NCBI GenBank assembly: GCA_018224345.1
Contig: JAGTUW010000296.1
Coordinates: 1-9,350, forward strand
Direction of reading: 5' to 3'
Source of the DNA: Bacteroidota bacterium
GTDB taxonomy: Bacteria > Bacteroidota > Ignavibacteria > SZUA-365
DNA length: 9,350 nucleotides
The notes below the pieces were generated by a model that did not search any database, was not told the DNA's origin, and worked only from the letters and a program-made list of their open reading frames with translations. The position numbers were made by a program, and so were the translations under genes. Positions 5,003 to 9,350 of this stretch are shown here, one piece after another (the stretch's first letter is position 1; each line of letters opens with the position of its first letter).

Positions 5003-6778
5003 ATGCATGACACGATGAGGAATACACAGAGTGGACAGGATGACAACGGTATCAGCCCTGAAATCCTGGCCGCTCTGCGGAATGGAAGTATCAGCATAGA
5101 AACGGCACTGCAAAGTGAACGACAGCGTCTCGAACGCGAGTCGGGACTCGTTCCGCGCGATGGACACTGGACACGTCCGCGGGAACGACCCTTCACCCGT
5201 GCCGAGCGCGAATATACGACTGTGCTGTTCGGGGGATTGACCTGGAAGCATGAACGGTTGATCCAGGCGAATCTGCGCAGACTCGGCTACAAGGCGGAAT
5301 ATCTCCAGGCACCGGACAGCCGTTCATTCGAGCTTGGAAAGGAATTCGGAAACAACGGTCTCTGTAATCCCACCTATTTTACCGTTGGAAACCTGATCGC
5401 CTACCTTCGAAGTCTTGAAGCAAAGGGACTCAGCAGACAGGAAATCGTCGATGAGTACGTTTTTTTTACAGCGGGTGCATGCGGGCCCTGCCGTTTCGGA
5501 ATGTATGAATCGGAATACCGTATGGCCCTGCGGAATGCAGGATTTGAGGGCTTCCGTGTACTGATTCTCCAGCAGCACGGAGGACTTGATCAAAGCGGCA
5601 TAGAAGCAGGCCTGGAGATGAATCTGGATTTTACATTGGGCATTCTCAACGCGTTCATCATTGCTGATCTGATTAATGACGTCGCCTATAAAATTCGCCC
5701 CTACGAAATCGAATCCGGAGCGACTGATCGTGCCCTTACGCGGGCTGTCGAACATGCCGCCTCGACCATCGAACGTGAAGAAATCTATCACCTGCCGACG
5801 AAGGTGGCACGTATCCCTTTTCTGCGTAGTCATCAACGGGGAGCGGAACATATCGTCAAGTTTATACGGCGGCTTTTCTTCAGTCCGTTTCCCCGCCTTA
5901 TCGACGAATGCCGCATGATGTTTGCCGACGTCCGTGTCGACAGAACGCGCGTCAAACCCGTGGTGAAAATCACCGGAGAATTCTGGGCACAGACGACGGA
6001 AGGGGACGGTAATTTCAGAATGTTCTCCTTTCTTGAGGAAGAGGGAGCCGAAGTCCTTATCGAGCCGGTCGCCCCCTGGTTACTGTATCTGCTGCATCAG
6101 GAAAAGCAGTGGTTGCGTGACAGACGGCTGCTCAGCGTAGATCAGGCTTCGAAAGGCATGGCCCGCATTCCGGCATTTCTGAATGGTCTGGGACAGTATG
6201 TACGCAAACAGACGCTTCTGACACTGGCCGAACGCCTCTACGAGCGGGAGTATCTACTGTTGCGGGCGCGTCTTGACAAGCTGCCGCAGGATCTCCCGAG
6301 GCAGAGGGAATTGCAGCTTCTCGCACATCCGTATTACCACAGCAGAATCGAAGGCGGCGAGGGGCATCTGGAAGTCGCGAAGAACATTTACTATTCCCGC
6401 GAAAAACTCGCGCACATGGTACTCTCAATCAAACCGTTCGGCTGTCTGCCGAGTACGCAATCGGACGGAGTGCAGACAGCGGTTGTTGCACATCACCAGG
6501 ACATCATTTTTCTTCCAGTGGAAACCTCCGGAGAAGGCGAGGTCAACGCACATAGCCGTGTGCAGATGACGCTCAATGACGCTCGTATCAGAGCACAGGA
6601 GGAGTACGATGCGGCACTGCAGACCTGTCGCCTGACAGAAATGGACATAAGGCAACGTATTGAGGAGCATCCGGAACTTACGAATCCCTTCCTTCGCCTG
6701 CCGGGCGGGAAGGAGGCAGGAACGGCCGCTCGCTTTGTGCGGCATGTGGCTCATATCACAGCACAGAATGGGAAGTAG
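5003..6778 (+). CDS. HgdB-like (2-hydroxyacyl-CoA dehydratase-like) module of a split giant CoA-enzyme activase system
   Basis: A 591-residue soluble protein with no signal peptide. It resembles the C-terminal module of the large 'CoA-substrate-specific enzyme activase' proteins, related to the B/D subunits of 2-hydroxyacyl-CoA dehydratases. Key stretches are FGNNGLCNPTYFTVGNLI (Cys121), FTAGACGPCRFGMYE (Cys160, Cys163), GLEMNLDFTLGILNAFIIAD, KPVVKITGEFWAQTTEGDGN and a late SIKPFGCLPSTQSDGVQ (Cys481). These four Cys are plausible Fe-S ligands (inference). Residues 1-75 are a charged, divergent extension ending PFTRAERE, and the last 70 residues are a charged helical tail. In typical giants this module follows two activase domains and DUF2229 in one chain; here it is a separate gene placed before them, with the downstream ATG immediately after its TAG stop. 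Probable role: the electron-accepting or catalytic partner of the activase. The substrate is unknown, and calling it a true dehydratase would be unsafe. Confidence 0.75.
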   Translation: MHDTMRNTQSGQDDNGISPEILAALRNGSISIETALQSERQRLERESGLVPRDGHWTRPRERPFTRAEREYTTVLFGGLTWKHERLIQANLRRLGYKAEYLQAPDSRSFELGKEFGNNGLCNPTYFTVGNLIAYLRSLEAKGLSRQEIVDEYVFFTAGACGPCRFGMYESEYRMALRNAGFEGFRVLILQQHGGLDQSGIEAGLEMNLDFTLGILNAFIIADLINDVAYKIRPYEIESGATDRALTRAVEHAASTIEREEIYHLPTKVARIPFLRSHQRGAEHIVKFIRRLFFSPFPRLIDECRMMFADVRVDRTRVKPVVKITGEFWAQTTEGDGNFRMFSFLEEEGAEVLIEPVAPWLLYLLHQEKQWLRDRRLLSVDQASKGMARIPAFLNGLGQYVRKQTLLTLAERLYEREYLLLRARLDKLPQDLPRQRELQLLAHPYYHSRIEGGEGHLEVAKNIYYSREKLAHMVLSIKPFGCLPSTQSDGVQTAVVAHHQDIIFLPVETSGEGEVNAHSRVQMTLNDARIRAQEEYDAALQTCRLTEMDIRQRIEEHPELTNPFLRLPGGKEAGTAARFVRHVAHITAQNGK

Positions 6779-9350
6779 ATGAAACACTCATACCCCCGAT
6801 ATCTGATCGGGCTTGACATCGGTAGTACCACAGTCAAAGCCATTGTTCAATGCGCGGAGACAGGGGAGGTTTTGTGGAAGGATTACGTTCGGCATGAGAC
6901 ACGTCAGGCAGAAACCGTGCTTTCCTTTCTCGAACGCATTCTCGATGCCGTCGATGCCGACCCCGGACAGTTCAGCATCCTCGTCACTGGTTCCGGCGGG
7001 CGCTCACTGGCAACACATATCGATGCTCGCTTTGTGCAGGAAGTCAATGCCGTTTCACTTGCGGTCGAGGAACGTCATCCGGAGGCAGGCTCCGCGATAG
7101 AACTCGGTGGACAGGATGCGAAAATCCTGATATTCCATCGTGACTCCGTTACGGGCGTCAACAAAAAATTCACTTCCATGAATGATAAATGCGCAGGCGG
7201 CACAGGCGCTATTATCGACAAAATAAATGCCAAACTTCGAATTCCTTCCGGTGAACTTGCTGAATTACGCTATGACGGTGTGCGTCTGTATCCGGTAGCT
7301 GGGAAATGCGGTGTGTTTGCAGAGACGGATATCAACGGCTTGCAGAAGCAGGGTGTTCCTCCTGTGGAGCTGATGGCATCGCTGTTCGAGGCTATTGTCC
7401 AGCAGAATCTCTCCGTGCTCACACGTGGAAACACGCTCCGACCGCATGTCCTGTTGCTCGGCGGACCAAATTCATTCATCAAGGGATTGGTTGAGTGCTG
7501 GAAGCGCAATATTCCTGAAATCTGGATGGAAAGAAATGTTGCTCTGCCGGAACATGTCAATCCTGCAGATCTGATCTATGTTCCTGAAGATGCTCAGTAT
7601 TTCGCCGCTTATGGTGCTATCGCGTATGCAATAAGAAATCAGGTGAAAGAGTGTTTTTCTGGACTTGACGGACTCCGGAAATATATTTCTCACGGAAGGG
7701 CGCTGCAGCAGCGTGCGCGCGTAGGGCTGCCGTTGCATTCTTCTGCAGAGGAACTCGAGCGCTTCCGGAAAGAATACAGCGTTCCTGAATTCCAGGCGGC
7801 ACGATTGCGTCCCGGACAACGTTTTGACGCCTATCTCGGTATTGACGGAGGTTCGACGACCACGAAAGGTGTTCTCATCGATAGAAATCTTGAAGTTTCT
7901 TTTACAGCATATCGTCATTCCGATGGCAATCCCATCGACGATACCCGCTGCATCATCGCGGAATTACATGAACAGGTTCGTCAGCAGGGGGCGTTGCTCA
8001 ATATCCTCGGTGTCGGAACGACAGGCTACGCAAAGGATATCCTGAAGGACACGCTCTCAGCGGATGTGGCGTTGGTGGAAACTGTGGCGCATACACAGGC
8101 TGCCAGACGTTTTTATGATGATGTAGACGTGATCTGCGACGTGGGAGGTCAGGACATCAAACTCATTCTCCTGCATCAAAATAGAGTTGTGGACTTCAAG
8201 TTGAATACGCAATGCTCGGCGGGAAACGGGTATTTTCTTCAGAGCACGGCGGAGGGCTTTGGCTTTCCTGTAGAGGATTACGCGGAGATCGCATTTCGTG
8301 CGACCAGGACACCGGAATTCAGTTACGGTTGCGCGGTCTTTCTGCAATCTGATATCGTCGATTTTCAACGCCAGGGATGGAAGGCTGAGGAAATCATGGC
8401 CGGATTGGCCAGGGTGCTGCCGAAGAATATCTGGTTGTACGTCTCACAGATTACCAACCTTGAGAGACTGGGAAGTACGTTCATCCTCCAGGGAGGGACG
8501 CAACGGAACCTCGCAGCAGTAAAAGCGCAGGTCGATTTCATAAGAATGAAGTTTCATGAACTGCAGCCGCGCATCATTGTCCATCGCCATACCGGTGAGG
8601 CCGGAGCCATCGGTGCCGCTGTCGAAGCGGCACGTCTCCACGGGAGCGGGAGAGAAACCACCTTTATCGGACTCGCGGCCGCAGAACAAATACGCTTTAT
8701 CTCGAAGCGGGATGAGAGCACGCGATGTAATTTTTGCAAGAACAAGTGTTTACGGACTTTCATTGATGTTGAGACTGTCGCGGGTACGGCATCGTCTGAG
8801 TCAGATCACAGGCGATTGATCATAGCGACCTGTGAGAAAGGATGCGTCGAGGAGGAGGATGATATGCGTGAGATCGCACGTGATCTTTCCCGTATACGCA
8901 AGCAGTTTCCGAATTACGCTGAACTGGCGGCAAGAGCGGCCTTTCGTTCCCGGCAGAAAACGCATCCATCACGGGGAAGCGTGCGTCTCAGAGATGGCAA
9001 GCTCAGAAGTGAGCTGCGGATAGGAATTCCCCGTGCATTGAATATGTATGCACATGCTCCTTTTTTTACTGCCTATTTCCAGGAACTCGGCATTCCCTTC
9101 GAGCATCTCCATTTTTCGGATCCGACGACTGATACCCTCTACCGGGAGGGAAGTAAGCGGGGAAGTATCGACCCCTGTTTCCCGAGCAAATTGGCGCTCT
9201 CCCATGTGCATAATTTAATCGAGAAAAAGCATGACCGGCGTAAACTCGATTGGATTTTCTTCCCGATGGTCGACGACATGCCCACTGATCTCGTCAACAC
9301 ACAGGCAACGAAGAGCTGTCCGACTGTGGTCGGCAGTGTCGAGACAGCAA
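6779..9350 (+). CDS. Tandem BadF/HgdC-type ATPase activase with DUF2229 (3' truncated by window)
   Basis: An open frame of 857 codons with no stop before the window end. Activase domain 1 (about 8-285) has the phosphate motifs GLDIGSTTVK (11-20) and ELGGQDAK (108-115), and cluster cysteines Cys138 (NDKCAGGTG) and Cys177 (GKCGVFAETD). Domain 2 (about 351-620) repeats these: GIDGGSTTTK (354-363), DVGGQDIK (454-461), Cys479 (NTQCSAGNG) and Cys518 (YGCAVFLQSD). In HgdC homodimers the equivalent cysteines bridge one [4Fe-4S] cluster, and ATP hydrolysis drives a low-potential electron into the dehydratase. Here both halves sit in one chain and could form an intramolecular pair. A linker carries CNFCKNKC (650-657) and CEKGC (685-689). 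DUF2229 then begins (RIGIPRALNMY, about 747), with DPCFPSKL (Cys800) and SCPTVVGS (Cys847). ATG follows the upstream TAG directly, suggesting coupling. Whether an HgdB-like module follows cannot be seen. Confidence 0.9.
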   Translation, partial: MKHSYPRYLIGLDIGSTTVKAIVQCAETGEVLWKDYVRHETRQAETVLSFLERILDAVDADPGQFSILVTGSGGRSLATHIDARFVQEVNAVSLAVEERHPEAGSAIELGGQDAKILIFHRDSVTGVNKKFTSMNDKCAGGTGAIIDKINAKLRIPSGELAELRYDGVRLYPVAGKCGVFAETDINGLQKQGVPPVELMASLFEAIVQQNLSVLTRGNTLRPHVLLLGGPNSFIKGLVECWKRNIPEIWMERNVALPEHVNPADLIYVPEDAQYFAAYGAIAYAIRNQVKECFSGLDGLRKYISHGRALQQRARVGLPLHSSAEELERFRKEYSVPEFQAARLRPGQRFDAYLGIDGGSTTTKGVLIDRNLEVSFTAYRHSDGNPIDDTRCIIAELHEQVRQQGALLNILGVGTTGYAKDILKDTLSADVALVETVAHTQAARRFYDDVDVICDVGGQDIKLILLHQNRVVDFKLNTQCSAGNGYFLQSTAEGFGFPVEDYAEIAFRATRTPEFSYGCAVFLQSDIVDFQRQGWKAEEIMAGLARVLPKNIWLYVSQITNLERLGSTFILQGGTQRNLAAVKAQVDFIRMKFHELQPRIIVHRHTGEAGAIGAAVEAARLHGSGRETTFIGLAAAEQIRFISKRDESTRCNFCKNKCLRTFIDVETVAGTASSESDHRRLIIATCEKGCVEEEDDMREIARDLSRIRKQFPNYAELAARAAFRSRQKTHPSRGSVRLRDGKLRSELRIGIPRALNMYAHAPFFTAYFQELGIPFEHLHFSDPTTDTLYREGSKRGSIDPCFPSKLALSHVHNLIEKKHDRRKLDWIFFPMVDDMPTDLVNTQATKSCPTVVGSVETA

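Noticed and set aside
4909..5251. Small overlapping open frames on the - strand across the tandem repeat and the 5' end of the HgdB-like gene
   Set aside because: They extend into coding sequence of the opposite strand, contain the duplicated repeat in translation, and show no protein family features.
7472..7918. 148-codon open frame on the - strand inside the activase gene
   Set aside because: It lies opposite well-conserved activase domain sequence and has no ribosome binding site or family motif.

Overview
The window is bacterial chromosomal DNA of moderate GC content, densely coded, with no tRNA, rRNA, CRISPR or insertion sequence that I can see. It reads as an anaerobe-capable bacterium: the right half encodes an ATP-dependent, oxygen-sensitive type of Fe-S activase system. 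The lineage cannot be fixed from the sequence. A Gram-negative or FCB-group (Bacteroidota/Chlorobiota-like) origin is a weak inference only.

Left (1-1556, + strand): the last 174 codons of purL (de novo purine synthesis) overlap by ATGA with a six-helix YihY/BrkB-family membrane protein. The membrane protein gene ends tail-to-tail, with a 17-bp overlap, against the next operon.

Middle (1540-4666, - strand): a compact three-gene operon, transcribed leftward in the order long-form NfeD membrane serine protease, slipin (stomatin-like SPFH protein), and an exported SNase-fold nuclease with an extra C-terminal region. NfeD plus slipin is the known protease/substrate membrane pair. The nuclease starts 9 nt after the slipin stop without a clear ribosome binding site, so it looks translationally coupled.

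Divergent intergenic region (4667-5002): 336 bp between the NfeD operon and the rightward operon. It carries a sigma70-like promoter candidate for nfeD, a perfect 14-bp palindrome overlapping a TTGACT hexamer, and a perfect 20-bp tandem duplication just upstream of the next gene.

Right (5003-9350, + strand): two tightly linked genes (TAG-ATG, no gap). The first is a 591-aa protein resembling the C-terminal, HgdB-like (2-hydroxyacyl-CoA dehydratase-like) module of the very large 'CoA-substrate-specific enzyme activase' proteins. The second, running off the window after 857 codons, has two BadF/HgdC-type ATPase activase domains, a cysteine-rich linker and the start of a DUF2229 domain. Together they look like a split version of the giant activase-dehydratase-like protein, with the C-terminal module gene placed first. 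The substrate is not known for this family, and this is the part of the window most likely to be an undescribed system.
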